Shown in pieces: positions 1 through 12,186 of a stretch of 64,000 nt of DNA. Below the pieces are notes generated by a model, which did no database searches, was not told where the DNA came from, and saw only the letters and a program-made list of their open reading frames with translations. The stretch spans positions 5,595,825-5,659,824 of the forward strand of contig OY992836.1 of assembly GCA_963921425.1 (NCBI GenBank), read 5' to 3'. Position numbers and translations under genes: made by a program. The first letter of the stretch is position 1, and every line of letters begins with the position of its first letter. Source of the DNA: Dryas octopetala. Its lineage: Eukaryota > Streptophyta > Magnoliopsida > Rosales > Rosaceae.

Positions 1-1330
1 AGAATACTAGCTTCTACCAATATACCAACACTTGGGGATAGAAGAATACATATATATACCGCAGATTTAGAAACTTACCGACATAATTTTCAATGAATAC
101 AACCAGGAAATCAAACGTCGAATACAATGACTAAAATATAAAACAATGTATGGAGTTGATATGTTGGCAGAATTGGAGAAGGAAAGTATACTTACTGAAT
201 ACAAGAAAAATGATTTCCTAGAAGAAAAAAAAGGACACAAAGTGATCAAAAAAGGAAATAATGAGCCCAAAAAACATAATTGGAAGAAAAAAAGTATATT
301 CTTTGAATTTTCTTATTGGATGTAAAATTTAATACGACATAATCTTAATGTGATGCATATAGAGAAAAATGTATGTGATAATGCATTGTGGACAATCTTT
401 GGGGTTGCAAGTAAAACAAAGGATAATCACAATACTCGACGTGATCTCCCATTAATGAAAATTAGAGCACCACTACACTTGCAGGCAAGAGGGTCTAATA
501 AATCATAATTACCCCTGCACAATTTACTATGAGCAAAAATGAAAAAGATCGATTTCTAAAAGTATTAAAGGAAGTTATCATCCTAGACGGGTATGTATCC
601 AATATCTCGAGACGTGTGCGTTTGCAAGGTAGAAGTACTTGGGGCCTCAAGAGCCATGACAATCATATACTTATGCAACAACTAATTCTTTTGACCATAC
701 ATAAATCTTTGCCTAAAAAAGTTGTTGAGCACTTGATTTAATTGAGTAATTTCTTTAGGCAATTAGGCTCCATAGGGAATTGTGCAGCAAACTTGGAAAA
801 TATTCATGCTCGTATTGTTATAACACTTTGTAATCTTAAGAAAATGTTTCCACCATTTTATTTTTTTTGTCGTAATGAAGCACTTTCCACAGGTTCAAAC
901 TTCCAAAATAACAAGTAGTGCCACATTTTGAGAAGAAACTATTAGATTGGCAACCAGTCCTCAGCCCTTGGCTAAGAGATTTAAGTCATATAATGTCAAT
1001 GAGACTCGGTTTCGAATAAACAACATGGATAATTGTCGAGCGACACAAAATAGTAGTGTGGCTATAAATGCAGATACCATGAGTTTTTTAAGTCGAAAAG
1101 ACAAGATCCTCGTGTGGGGCAGTATATTACTATGGACAATTGATAGACATTATCAAAATCAGATACTCTAATGATATGAAATATGTGTTAAGCATTTAAA
1201 TGCGATGAGATTGCCAATAATGTAGGAAAGTGATTGGCAAGTGAACCTTTTATATTGTCACATTTCGTAAAGAAGACAAATAACCTATGGGACATTATGA
1301 TAGCTGTCATGGAAACTCTTGCCAAATCAT
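1..1330 (+). mobile_element. CACTA (En/Spm) transposase relic, C-terminal half
   Basis: Decayed plus-strand TNP2-type transposase of a CACTA element. Around 330-480 the translation carries HNLNVMHIEKNVCDNALW, the classic TNP2 block. At 529-741 an open stretch contains KDRFLKVLK, GLKSHDNHILMQQL and LPKKVVEHLI, the conserved end of TNP2 and start of the DUF4218 domain. At 745-870 LSNFFRQL and ARIVITLCNLKKMFPP continue DUF4218. At 947-1171 YNVNETRFRI and RATQNSSVAINADTMSF match the DUF4216 region. Several stops and frame changes interrupt it, so it is not functional. The N-terminal half lies outside the window. No terminal repeat is visible here. Family assignment is sure; exact right border is not. 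Confidence 0.82.
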
Positions 1331-1850
1331 TAGATTATAATTTGAGAAATGGTTTTCTCAAATTATAAGACTGGACAACATTAATTAGAAGATGTCTAGA
1401 CATATGAACATTTAAAACGGATTGACAAAGAGTTTCCATACCCTATTGTTTATGTTCGGGTTATTGTATGACAAAATGATATATTATGATAAGATTAAAA
1501 TTGAATAGGTTCGCTGATATTCTAGTTATTCAGGGTATAGTTATGATATGCTGCTAGGTGTCACTCATGACTTGTGGAATATGGAATTAATTTATAAATA
1601 CGATTTATTAATAATTCTTATTTTAGAAGTGTTTCTTATGAAAGACGCTAAATTCCAATGCCAAAAGAATTAGAACCTAAGAGGTCATACTTTGCATAAA
1701 GATGATTACCAAGCAATAGAAGGGTAGATGAAAGATATAATTAATTAGAAGTTCAAATTGGATTTGTGCTTGCTTTTATAATTAATATTTGGGTCCAACC
1801 TATAATTAACCAAGTTTGACTTGACATTTTATTTAGGATAATTAAGAAAG
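1331..1850. other. AT-rich stretch without recognisable gene
   Basis: No open frame of note and no terminal repeats that I can pair. It may still be the eroded 3' end of the preceding CACTA element, since faint DUF4216-like text continues to about 1330. Confidence 0.4.
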
Positions 1851-2143
1851 AGTGCTGCTATTTGCACACCCCTTTCACACTTTTTCTCACTTCAATCCCT
1901 ACACTCCTCTCACTATTGAAATTTCTCATATACACACCCCTCTCAATTACCTAAATAACCCAATTTATTAATCTTAACAAATTTCTCTTACACACCCCCA
2001 CCCAATTCATTCAAACAATACACACCCACCCTCTCTTTCTCTCTCTTTCCCCACCCCCACAATTTCTCTTTTTCTTCTTCTTCTTCTTCCCCCCACCCGC
2101 AGCAACCCACCCACCTTCTCCCCGCATGCACCAGCCACCACCT

Positions 2144-2197
<54 letters not shown>

Positions 2198-2383
2198 CAG
2201 CTGCTTCTGTTACCCCCAAAACAGCTACAGACCCCACGTCCTCCCCGCATGCACTAGCCACCACTTGCAGACAACTAAAATGTACAGCCACTATCACCTT
2301 CTTCCCTTATGCAGCAGCCAAAACAGCCACCACCACCTTCTTCTTCTTCTTCTTCTTCTTCTTCTTCTTCTTGTTCTTCTTCT

Positions 2384-2422
<39 letters not shown>

Positions 2423-2855
2423 AAGCAGACAGCCAAAGGCCCAAAACATATAAAAAAAAAATTTTGCAATGGGTTCGGCACCGAACCTGGTGGTTTCGGC
2501 ACTGGTTCGCCGAACCACCTGCAATTGTTTTTTTTTTTCTTCTCTCCGGCGATGGTGAGCTAGCTGGAGAAGCAGTTGTGGAGTGGGGAGGAGAAAGAGG
2601 GGGTGGTCGAGTAAGGGGGTGGGTCGGGTGAGGGTGAGGGTGAGGGTGGAGGTGGGAGGGAGGGAGGTGGTCGGGGTAGGGGAAAGAAGAAGAAGAAAAC
2701 TAAAAAAAAAAAAGTTGCAGGAAGAAGAGGGTGTATACGGGAGAAAAAAAATAGAGGGAAAGAGGAGAAGGGCTGGGTGGACTTTTCTCTTTGATATTTT
2801 TTTTTTTAATAAGGGTGTGCAAAAAAAAAAAAAAAGGTGTGCAAATAGCAGCACT
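1851..2855. mobile_element. Non-autonomous TIR element with CT/CTT microsatellites
   Basis: A perfect 20-bp terminal inverted repeat, AGTGCTGCTATTTGCACACC at 1851-1870, returns as its reverse complement at 2836-2855. The 3-bp AAG lies outside both ends (1848-1850, 2856-2858) and may be a target-site duplication. The left half is pyrimidine-rich with (CT)n at about 2147-2194, (CTT)n near 2335-2385 and (CT)n at 2386-2418. The right half is purine-rich, so the whole element can fold back loosely. The open frames here are translations of the repeats, not genes. A related left end lies at 49298. The superfamily is not certain; the 3-bp duplication would fit CACTA- or Harbinger-type insertion. Confidence 0.7.
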
Positions 2856-4375
2856 AAGACGGAGAATGGTGACCCCTATAAGCCTTTGACTCTTAAGAAA
2901 TAAATGAAATATTCCAACAACTCAAATCTCACCCTGCATGGCCAACCACCGGCCTTATGGGTTTTAAGAAAATTTGTTCTCCTATTTACACTATAAATAA
3001 GAGTTATTTATTCTCAATAAATGGATGTGAAAGCTCTTTCGACTTTCAAATACACTCTTTCACTTTCCTGATAATTTGTGGAAGAGCAGAAAAAAAAAAA
3101 AAAAAAAAAAAAAAAAAGCAAAACCACTCATGCACATAGGTAGCCGGCCATAAACAGAGAGAAGAGTTTTGATTATGAGATGACACTCTTGATCATCTCT
3201 TTCATCTACCTTGCTTGGTTCACATTCTTATGGACTATTCTTAGAGGCACAACACTTATGGTGCTAAAGGTGAATCCAAAGGTAGAAGAAAGCCACCATA
3301 GACCAGCATAACTCCATTGATGAAAAAATGAAGGTATTCCTTTATCCTAGTTCATATAATGAATTCGATCCATATTTTCATATAATAGTATCCTAGGTTA
3401 TGGGTTTGATAAGAGTCCTATTAGATATAATATGAAACACATTTTTGATTATCATCTCATCCATTTGCTTCGAACGAAGTCTTTATGACTTGTATTTGAT
3501 CAATTGCATAGGACATCATCCTTTCTTTAAGGTAAGGTGATAGATTCCTTTTTGAATCTATGTGCCGATAAATGACTATACTCTTGCCCTATTGCCCCTT
3601 ACATGCACAGTTCGAGACCGACTATCCCCTTAATCGAGTAGGCTTAAAAGCTATGTTTATTTGCCTTGGATTCATTGTTTCCTAGTCAATTATCCTTTCG
3701 ATCATGAACCAATTTAAGAACAATAAACAAAGATGTATAGGTCTTGCGGTTAATGCACTTTAGTCCACTAAATAGTTCTAAGTATTCATTCATTTATAGT
3801 GGGTTTGTTGATAAATGATTGCCCCAAAATTTCAACAAATTATTAAATCCTCGGTTGACTTAGGGGACAATTCTAACAATTTGATTTGGAACGGTATGAA
3901 GATTGTGCCTGTTTGCTGGTGGCACGTAGGCCCTTAACGCATCGCCTCCGTCTTCGCATTAGAGCAGGGCCAGCATCTTAAGTCACTGTCGACCACTTTC
4001 TCACTCACTCACTCAATCACTCTCTCTCTCCTCTGCTGTGTCTTCACATGGGTGAGCCTATATTAGGAATATCTTTTGGGTATCAGGCCAAAATGGGATC
4101 ACATTCTGACCCATAAGTGATTGTTTAAGACCCATTTTGTTGGGTATCAATATTTTGAGTTGTAGTAGAAGGGCTTAAAAAGAGAAGAAAATAACCCAAA
4201 CCCATTTCTCTCCCTATCTCTATATATGCAAGTTGAAAGCAGATCTTGAGAGAGGAAAGTCATAAAATTTTCGTTTCTCTTCTCTATCTTAAAACAACCC
4301 AAAGGGAAATTAGAGAGAGAAAGAGAGAGAAGTAGACATAATGGGCCTTTCTCTTATTTTTGAAGTGGTTTTAGG
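2856..4375. other. Unassigned non-coding DNA, LTR-like in texture
   Basis: No coding region is supported. There is an A27 tract at 3091-3117 and a short (CT) run at 4021-4030. Stretches at 2960-3080 (TATA-like box, CTTTC-rich leader) and 4090-4330 resemble LTR or leader DNA of retroelements, but I could find neither paired ends nor a primer-binding site. Confidence 0.35.
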
Positions 4376-7300
4376 CTATATATCACATAAATGGAGTTCG
4401 TCGACAGATTGAATTGTGAGGAAAACATTTAAAGGATTCCAATATTTCAAGAGAATATACAGTGAAATCAAATGCCCATTACCCATTGGGCTAAAGGACA
4501 AGGACTGGTCATTGGGATCAAGAGTTCTATTGGCTGATGCTTGATACTGGCAAACCTTTGACACTTCTCACATTTTCGAACAAAATCTTCAGCTTCTTGT
4601 CTCATGTTAGGCTAATAATAACCTTGCCTTAACAACTTAAAGGCTAAAGTTTTACGTCCAAAATGTGCTCCACAGAACCCTTCATGGACCTCACGAAGTG
4701 CATACTCAGCTTCGGAAGGATTTAAACACTTTAAGAGAGGGCTGAAGAAACTTCGCTTATACAGGTCTTCCTCTACTAGCACGTACCGAGCTGCTCTGGT
4801 TTTCAAATTACGTGCCTCTTTTTGATCTGAGGGTAGTTCTCCTGTGAGGATGTAGGCTTTTATCTTCAAAGCCCAGTCCTCCCCTTCTGGTGATTGCACA
4901 ATCTGTGTTATAAGTTCTTTATGTTGCCCAATGCTTGCCTCGTCCAACTCTTCCACCAATATATTGGTCAGTAAAGTTGCATTGAGTGACGATGTGAGCC
5001 TGGCAAGGGCATCCGCCAAGGCATTCCGAGCCCTCGGGACTTGTTCTATTTGAATTTGATCAAACTCTTTGGTCATTTTTTGCACCTCCCCGAGATACTC
5101 AACCATGCTTGGCTCCTTCACTTCATATTCTGAGTTCACTTGATTTACAATCAGCTGTGAATCACTGTAAGCTCTGATCTTTCGAACCCTCATTGCCTTC
5201 CTCATTCACAATCCTGCAAGTAGTGCTTTATATTCTGAAAAATTGTTAGTTGCAGGGAAATTAAATTTCAATGCATATGGGTGTTGAACTCCTTCTGGTG
5301 AGGTTAGCAATAGCCCCGCTCCATCCTTTGATGAAGTCGATGAGCCATCAACATTCAATATCCAAGGTTCATCCATGACTTCCTATGTTCTTCTGACGTA
5401 GTGAATTCTGCTATGAAGTTTGCCACCAATGACTTCCTCTGTCCTTTAATGGAGGCCCTCGGGACATAGCTAATGTCAAACTGACTGAGCTCGATGGACC
5501 ATTTCATCAGTCGTCCCGAGGCTTCTAGTTTGTGAAGGACTTGCCGAAGCGGCTGATTTGTTAATGTCTCGATGCTATGGGCTTAGAAATAGGGTCTCAA
5601 CTTCCTCGAAGTAGTCAAAAGAGCTAGAATCAATTTCTCAATGGGTTCGTACCTTGTTTTAGCCCCTTGTAAAGCTTTACTAGCGAACTGTATGGGTTGT
5701 TGAACCTTTCCTTCCTGTCTGAATAACATTTAGCTTACTGCCGAGTTTGAAGCAACCAAATAAAGATACAAGGTCTCTCCAAATTCGATTTTGTCATTAT
5801 TGGTAGTTGGTGGAAGTATTCTTTAAACTTCTGAAAAGCTTCCTCACACTCTATTATCCATTCGAACTGTTTGGACTTCTTGATTGCTTGAAAGAAAGGT
5901 CGGCACTGATCTGTTGATTTTGAGACAAAACGATTTAAAGCTACCACCTTTCCAGTTAGGACCTATACTTCGCGAACTGTTCTTGGGGACTGCAAGTTCA
6001 AGATTGCCTCGATTTTTTCTGGATTGGCCTAAATCCCTCTTTTAGTTACCATATAGCCTAAAAACTTTCTCGAAATTACTCCAAAAGTGCACTTATCTGG
6101 GTTTAGCTTCATCTGATATTTTCAAAAGACCTCGAATGTCTTTGATAAGTGTTCCACATGGTTTGAGGCTTGTAATGACTTAGTCAACATATCATCGATG
6201 TATACCTCTATTGTGTCCCCTATTTGATCTTTGAAGATCTTATTCACCAAGCGTTGATATGTTGCTCTGACATTCTTTAATCCGAAAGGTATGTTGGTGT
6301 AACAATAGAGACCTTGGTCAGTGAAAAAAATAGTCTTTTCTTCATTGGGTTGGTACATCTGGATCTGATTGTACCCAGAGAATGCATCCATGAAGCTCAT
6401 GGCCTCATGTCCTGCCTTTGCATCCACTAATTGATCGATGCGAGGCAAAGGAAAGCTATCTTTTGGACATGCCTAGTTAAGATCAGTAAAATCCACACAC
6501 ATTCGCTATTTCCCATTGGATTTTTTGACCATTACTACGTTCGCGATCCACTTTGGGTATAATGCCTCTTGGATGAAACGGGCCTTTTTTAGTTTTTCGA
6601 CCTCTTCTTTTATCGTCATCCTTCTATTTGGGGCGAAATTCTTTCTTTTTTAACTGACCAGCGTGTAACTTAGGTCGACATTGAGTCGATGGCAGATCAC
6701 CTCTAGATCGATCCCCGAAATGTCATTGTGCGTCCAAGCGAACACATCTCTGTTCTTTTTCAAGAAATCTTCGAGCTCTTTTTTAAGCTCGAGGGGAATT
6801 TCCTTTCCAATATTTACCAACTTTTTTGGGTCTCCTGGGCATACAGAAATTGAATTAGTTTGTTCAACTATCTCTGCCCCTACTCGTTTTCCTTTTGATG
6901 TGCTTGCTTCATCCTCCTTTTTTGCTTTTGCAATTGGCATTTGAGGTTTGCATTCTCTTTTTTGAACTCTCAACGCGTCCACATAGCACTCTCAAGCCTG
7001 CAATTGATCCCCTCGAACCATTCCAACCCTTGCTGGAGTCGGGAACTTCATTGTCAAACAAAAGGTCGAGGTACTGACCCAAAACATGTTTAGACTTGGA
7101 CGACCCAGAATCACGTTGTATGCTGTTGGTATGTCTACTACCATGAAGTTTATCATCTTCGTACTAGTTTGTGGTTCTTTGCCGATGGTGACTGGTAATG
7201 TGATTATTCCCAGTGAGTCTGCCTTGTCGCCGGCAAACCTTCTCAAGGTTGTGGCATAGGGTCGCATCCTATCCATTAGGATTTTCATTCTTTACAATGT

Positions 7301-8860
7301 GCCCCAGTAAATGACATCAGCCGAGCTTCCAAGATCGATGAAGACCCTTTTGACTGTTTTGTTTACAAGCAAAGCTGTAATCACCAATGCATCGTTGTGA
7401 GGAAAATGCAAGCCCTATAAGTCTTGTTCCCCGAAGCTCACTGGCTCGAGTTTGTGCTGTTGTACGAACAACACTTCCCATTCTTGGGGTTCTGTCTTGG
7501 CTCTTTTCATATAGCTTTTTCTCCCGTTCTCAGATTTGCCACTGTTATGAATTCCTCCATATATGGATGAATTGTATAACTTCTCCATCTGGTTTTTGCT
7601 CAGGAGGCAACAGTAAGGCAGTATATCTGTTATTCTGCGTGCCTCTGGGACGTTCTGCGACGTAGTTCTTGATATATCCTCTTCGAATGAGACCTTCTAT
7701 TTGTTCTTTTAGTTCGAAATAGTCCTCCGTGTTATGACCGCGATCCCTATGAAATCTATAGTATTTATCTCGAGGCCTCTTAGTTGGATCAGTTGTCATT
7801 CTCTTGGGCCTTTGGATTAACTGTAAATCTGCGATCTCCATTAGGATTTGTTCTCGAGGAATCCGAAGTGGGGTATAGGAATCGTACCGACTGATCAATC
7901 CCCAAGGACGGTTTTTTCTGTTTAGTAGAGGTCTTCTTTTTTCATTTCCTCATCCTTCTTCCTTCTTTTATTGTGATTATTTGAAGTCGAGGGTCGATCA
8001 TTAAACGTTGCAGCCGTCGCATTAGCCTTCTGAACTTTATGGAGATCGTCAACATTCATGTATTTTTCTACTCTCTCAAGAAGTTCTTTCATACTCCCAG
8101 GTTCATCCATTCCTAGGGAGTAACTGAATTGCGTTGGCTGGAGTCTATTCACTAAGGCTTGAATTAGTGAATCCTCATGTATTCCTTCTACCTCCAAAGC
8201 TTCCACGTTGAACCTTTGGAGATACTTCCGGAGTCATTCATCCTCGCGTTGTCTTATGGACAAGAGATGGCTAGAACCTCTTTTGGTCTTCTTGCTTCCG
8301 ATGAAATGTGCTTCGAAAGCCCCAGCAAGTTGTTCGAAGCAAGCGATGCTCCTTGGAGGAAGTTTGCCGAACCAAACTCTGGCTCCCAAAGTGGTCGAGA
8401 ATGCTCGACACATTATGGCATATGGTACCAACTAGAGTCTCATTTGCGACCGAAAGGTCTCCAAGTGATCCTTTAGATCTGAATGTCCATCATAAAGTTC
8501 GGTTGTGGGGAGTTTCAGTCTTGATGGCATTGGATATGCCTGAATTTCTCCAGTTAACGGACTTCTTAAATTTGCTGGAGGTATACGAGGGGGTGCTTCT
8601 CTGTTGTTATTGGTCTCATTATCCCCTTGTTCCTCCCTACGTAGATTTTACGAGGGATTTTCATCTTCTTGGTTCATTAGGTTGAGCCTTTGAACCATAT
8701 TTTGCAATCCAGCAGCTAGAGTTCTTAAAGTCTCCTACATTGCCTCATACTGCTTGTTTGCCTGTGTGCCATTAAGTTCTGGATGGCATGCATCACTGAG
8801 AATCGAAGTTTGAGTATTCACCATTAGTAAATTTCTTTCGTTCCCACAGACGGCGCCAAC
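4376..8860 (-). mobile_element. Ty3/gypsy retrotransposon fossil, Tat clade
   Basis: Minus-strand element, read from right to left: gag (about 8550-7545, with KLPPRSIACFEQLAGAF, YTPLRIPREQILMEI and CxxHRDRGHNTEDYFELK-like text), aspartic protease end (about 7288-6992, YNVILGRPSLN), reverse transcriptase (about 6980-5735, DAFSGYNQIQM, PFGLKN, VYIDDML), RNase H (about 5400-4990, AYSDSQLIVNQV, ARNALADALARL) and the start of integrase (about 4990-4560, CEKCQ zinc-finger text). The RT and RNase H signatures and the primer-binding site fit the Tat/Retand group. It is broken, with several breaks across gag and pol, and only one LTR is seen, so it cannot be dated by LTR comparison. Confidence 0.9.
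8843..8860 (-). other. Primer-binding site of the Tat element
   Basis: On the minus strand TGGCGCCGTCTGTGG follows directly after the LTR end. TGGCGCC-type sites are the usual primer-binding sites of Tat/Athila elements. The position fixes the LTR edge at 8861. Confidence 0.75.
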
Positions 8861-9350
8861 TGATGAGCCTTCGAATTCTTCCTCGGATACACGTCAGCAT
8901 AATAGAATGGGAAATTTTAATTGGTGGAATGAATATGCTTCTTTCTCTTGCAAGAGGAGAAGATATTTCTAAGAACCCAATGGGAGGTCTCTCCCAAATG
9001 GGCCTCTGATGCTTAAGTTAGTCGTCTGAGTAAATGTTTCAGTATTAATTGTCATGTTGACCTGCTTCAGTTAATCTCGATCAAATAGGATGGGTTCTTT
9101 GAATAACTGTCGAAGTAGTTTATTCGACCCTTATCCATAATCAGTTATATTGAATAACCAATCCAATTAAATGGATTGGGCATATATTAATTTCTCTTCT
9201 ACTGCAGATAATAATTGGGCTTTTAAGAGATTTAATTGGAAATAGGTTCAAAGAATATATAATAAAAACCTGGCCCATCAATTACACAATTATTACATTT
9301 ATAATACCAAAAATCATATTCGCTAGTACTTGATTTTATTTAAATTCAGC
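8861..9350 (-). repeat. LTR of the Tat element (5' LTR, outer end not fixed)
   Basis: Begins in plus orientation with TGATGAGCCTTCG next to the primer-binding site. A TATA-like run lies near 9245-9255 on the minus strand. The outer edge is not defined; the LTR may continue past the hairpin MITE at 9486. No second copy of this sequence is visible left of 4376. Confidence 0.55.
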
Positions 9351-9485
9351 CATCTAAGATCATATTTTCTTCTATTGGTGTGTATGGGTAAGTGAGTAGA
9401 ATATTGCAAAAGTGTGATGTCATGAAACCCAACTTTGTATGTAAAGGCCATTTTCTTATTTGATTGGTGCATGGCACTGAGATAT

Positions 9486-9699
9486 AGGGGCATGCTCTAT
9501 TGCGGATGAACAGTAAATAAGCATGAATGCGGGCGCGGATATGGTGCCTACACAGTGTCGACACATCATCAACTGGCTGTAGCACACGAAATCGAGATGT
9601 GCTGCAGCCAGTTCATGATGTGTTGACACCGTGTCGGCACTATATCGGTGCCTGCATTCATGTTTATTTACTGTTCATCTGCATTAAATCCTTACCCCT
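9486..9699. mobile_element. 214-bp hairpin MITE
   Basis: Nearly the whole element is one inverted repeat: the left arm from AGGGGCATG through GATGAACAGTAAATAA pairs with the right arm ending in TTATTTACTGTTCATC and CCCCT, around a short centre at about 9590-9600. The 7-bp GAGATAT occurs on both sides (9479-9485 and 9700-9706) as the likely target-site duplication. The AGGGG end is hAT-like, though hAT would normally give 8 bp. Non-coding; the open frames on both strands are translations of the hairpin. Confidence 0.8.
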
Positions 9700-9706
9700 G
9701 AGATAT

Positions 9707-10509
9707 ATAGTTCTCATATCAATATTTTGTGGCAATTGGTTTGGCTTAAATCTACATAATTGCATATTTTATCTTTGCATGGAATTGAAGTGGGCTAATA
9801 AAATGTTGAAGTTGGAAGTGGCTGGAAGGTTTACCCGTGGGCCATGACTTGGTTAACATTGGGTTTAGAAAAAAAATTGGGAGAAAGATGGATAGTAGAA
9901 AGGATGACTTGTTAGAAGAAATAAAGAAAACAAGTGGGTCCCGCCACTTTGTTTGGCTCCATTGGACAACAGCTTTTAGAAAGAAATCAACAATGTTTTA
10001 TTTGGTCAATATTTGTACAAAGAAGAGGAAGTGGTGTAGACCCATTGTAACAAAAGAGGTGTATTTCATGTTCCTTTCCTAGTGTTCGTAACAGAGACAA
10101 TTAGAGAAAGCCAAAGTCAATTAGGAGAGAAGAAGAAAAGAAAGAAAGGGGAAAGAAGAGGCGGTGAGAGAAAGAGGTTGCGGGGGAATGTTTTCCTTAT
10201 GCAAGAGGGACTTCATTGAGTCTATATATCAAGTAGAGCACTTCATCAAAGAGGGAGTCCGTTTTTTTTTGAAGGGGCTGCGACAAAGAAGGCGCATCAA
10301 AAGGGTTTTCTTTGTTCTCTTTTGCAATTGATTTTATTTGTGCAATTTTTACTAGACTGTCCATGAACAATTCTGTCATGGGTTTCTAAACTCTTAGCTA
10401 AGGCTAAAAGGAAGCCCTAATCCAATTAACTCTATGGATTTGTTTTGTTAATTTTTAATTTTTAGATTTGGGTGTTGAATTCTTATTCTCTATTTCAATT
10501 ATACAATAT
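9707..10509. other. No gene recognised; possible LTR/leader DNA
   Basis: Contains a purine-rich leader-like run (10100-10180) and two short open frames without family likeness (9837-10082 plus, 10197-10379 minus). It may be the outer part of the Tat LTR displaced by the hairpin MITE, but I cannot show this. Confidence 0.3.
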
Positions 10510-10512
10510 TTA

Positions 10513-11660
10513 GCGAGGTGTACTCAATCTTTACTTTTAATGACTTTTAGGGACTTTAATTTTAAGTGACAGACTTTCATAGACTTTTAGAATTATAACA
10601 GACTCTCATAGACTTTCATGAAGTTTTATTAAAAAACTTTCATAGACATTGATAGAATTTCAACGACTTCTAATAATTTCATTGACTTTTAATAATTTCA
10701 ATAACTTCTAATAATTTCAATAACTTCTTGATACGATTGTGAAATATTATGAGATTTTTTTTTTTTGAAAATGTGAAATATTATGAGATATTTTTTGAAG
10801 AGGCAATACTTTGAAGAGCACTTGTGGGGACACAACCATCAATTTTTAGTTTGAGCATCTATGATAGAGATTCAGCACTATTGCGAGAAGATACCAACAT
10901 TTTTAGACATTCATTAGTTTGAGAGACCTTTAAATCAATACTCTCAACACTTTCATATAAACTGTTCATGCAACCAATTCCCACTGGTAGTGAACGACTA
11001 TGGGCAAGCTTTATAATTGTTCCCATACGGATTGTCAATAAACCAAGAATATCAACAAAATCATTATCAAATTCTATGCCAAAATCGTAATACAAATTTG
11101 TTTAAAAATACAATACTCAATATCCTTAATGTCCATTATTATTAACCTGCCCAACATCTCTCCACATATCAGCAACTATACTAGCCCTCCATTCATTAGC
11201 ATTCTCTCGTTGTTATTCTTGTGTCTCAAAAAGCGGTATAAAATCATCCCTTTCATTAATTGGTAATGATGAAGATGATGAAGGTTCACTATCGGTTTAA
11301 CCGCAAATTTATCAGAACGACACTCCTTGCGAAGAAAGTTGTGTAGTCCCACACAAGCTAACACTAACTCTGCTTGTGTATTATAGGGAAATGGATGAGC
11401 TGATTTGAAAATTGTGAATCGCGATTTAAATATATCAAATATCCTCTCAATTACATTCCTCAAGGAAGCATGACGAAGATTGAACAATTCGTTTGTGTTT
11501 TTAGGATCACGACCTTGACCTGCAAAATCTTTAAGATGATAATGAACACCTCGAAATGGAGCTAAGAATTGGCGTCAATTTGGAAATCCACAATCTACGT
11601 ACCAAGAAAATTTTACCAAATTATACAATACTTTTATTAGTATGCAATCTATGACCAAGG
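10513..11660 (-). mobile_element. PIF/Harbinger DNA transposon, partial
   Basis: The left end reads GCGAGGTGTACTCAATC after a TTA trinucleotide (10510-10512), matching the TTA/TAA target and GGTGT-type ends of Harbinger elements. It is followed by many copies of AGACTTTCATAGACTTTT-like and TAATAATTTCAATAACTTC-like units (10530-10735), the sub-terminal repeats typical of this group. The minus-strand transposase (DDE_Tnp_4/HARBI1 type) runs from about 11660 to 11176: text for CGFPN, LAPFRGVHYHLKDF, then LFNLRHASLRNVIER, YNTQAELVLACVGLHNFLRKE. The N-terminal part and the right terminal repeat are missing, and there is at least one stop upstream of 11487, so it is not autonomous. Confidence 0.82.
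10859..11095 (-). CDS. Hypothetical ORF inside the Harbinger element
   Basis: A 78-residue frame downstream of the transposase in the same orientation. Harbinger elements usually carry a second, Myb/SANT-like protein, and the text (SVESIDLKVSQTNECLKML) is protein-like, but I see no Myb tryptophans. It may be the tail of that second ORF or chance. No function is assigned. Confidence 0.25.
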   Translation of the reverse strand: MYYDFGIEFDNDFVDILGLLTIRMGTIIKLAHSRSLPVGIGCMNSLYESVESIDLKVSQTNECLKMLVSSRNSAESLS

Positions 11661-12055
11661 AAGAAAATTTCGTCTTCTGAGGAGGGGGAAATTTTATCTA
11701 AACTCCATAATTTTTTCGTCAATCTTTCGATTATTTCGCTACCTATTTACGTCTTTGAGCGTCTTTTTTCGCGAGATGTTGTCGAAATTTCGGCGATATT
11801 TCGTTTTCAAAAGCAGATATGTACTTCGCTCTTTTCTCTCTCCCAACCCCCCCATTACTTCACTTCACTTCACTTCACTTTCACATCTTCACTCTTCACC
11901 TTATCTCTCTCTCACCTTCCCGACTTCACCTTCCAAGGCCCAAGACCACCGGCGCATCCCCCACTCGCCGGCCATCTTCCACTCGCCGGAAACTACCTAG
12001 CCAACACCACTCCTTGGGGCGAGATGAGGGTGAGGGTGGGCTTATGATGGAGATG

Positions 12056-12127
<72 letters not shown>

Positions 12128-12186
12128 CACGGGGTGGGGTGGTGTCTGTGAGAGAAGTGAGAGAAAGGGGAGTACAGGGAGGCTGG
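11661..12186. repeat. Low-complexity and AAATTTCG-rich repeat DNA with (GA)n
   Basis: The stretch 11700-11820 has GTCGAAATTTCGGCG-like text, similar to the ends of the hAT at 16910-19378. Then come (CTTCA)5 near 11860-11884, a pyrimidine-rich tract, and (GA)n at about 12058-12125. The open frames of Ser/Leu and Arg/Glu repeats here are translations of the microsatellite. Probably the remains of a non-autonomous element cut at the right by the TRIM. Confidence 0.6.

Noticed and set aside
2007-2903. Cluster of overlapping open frames rich in Ser, Leu, Arg and Glu
   Set aside because: They are translations of CT, CTT and GA microsatellites in all frames inside a transposable element; no conserved domain.
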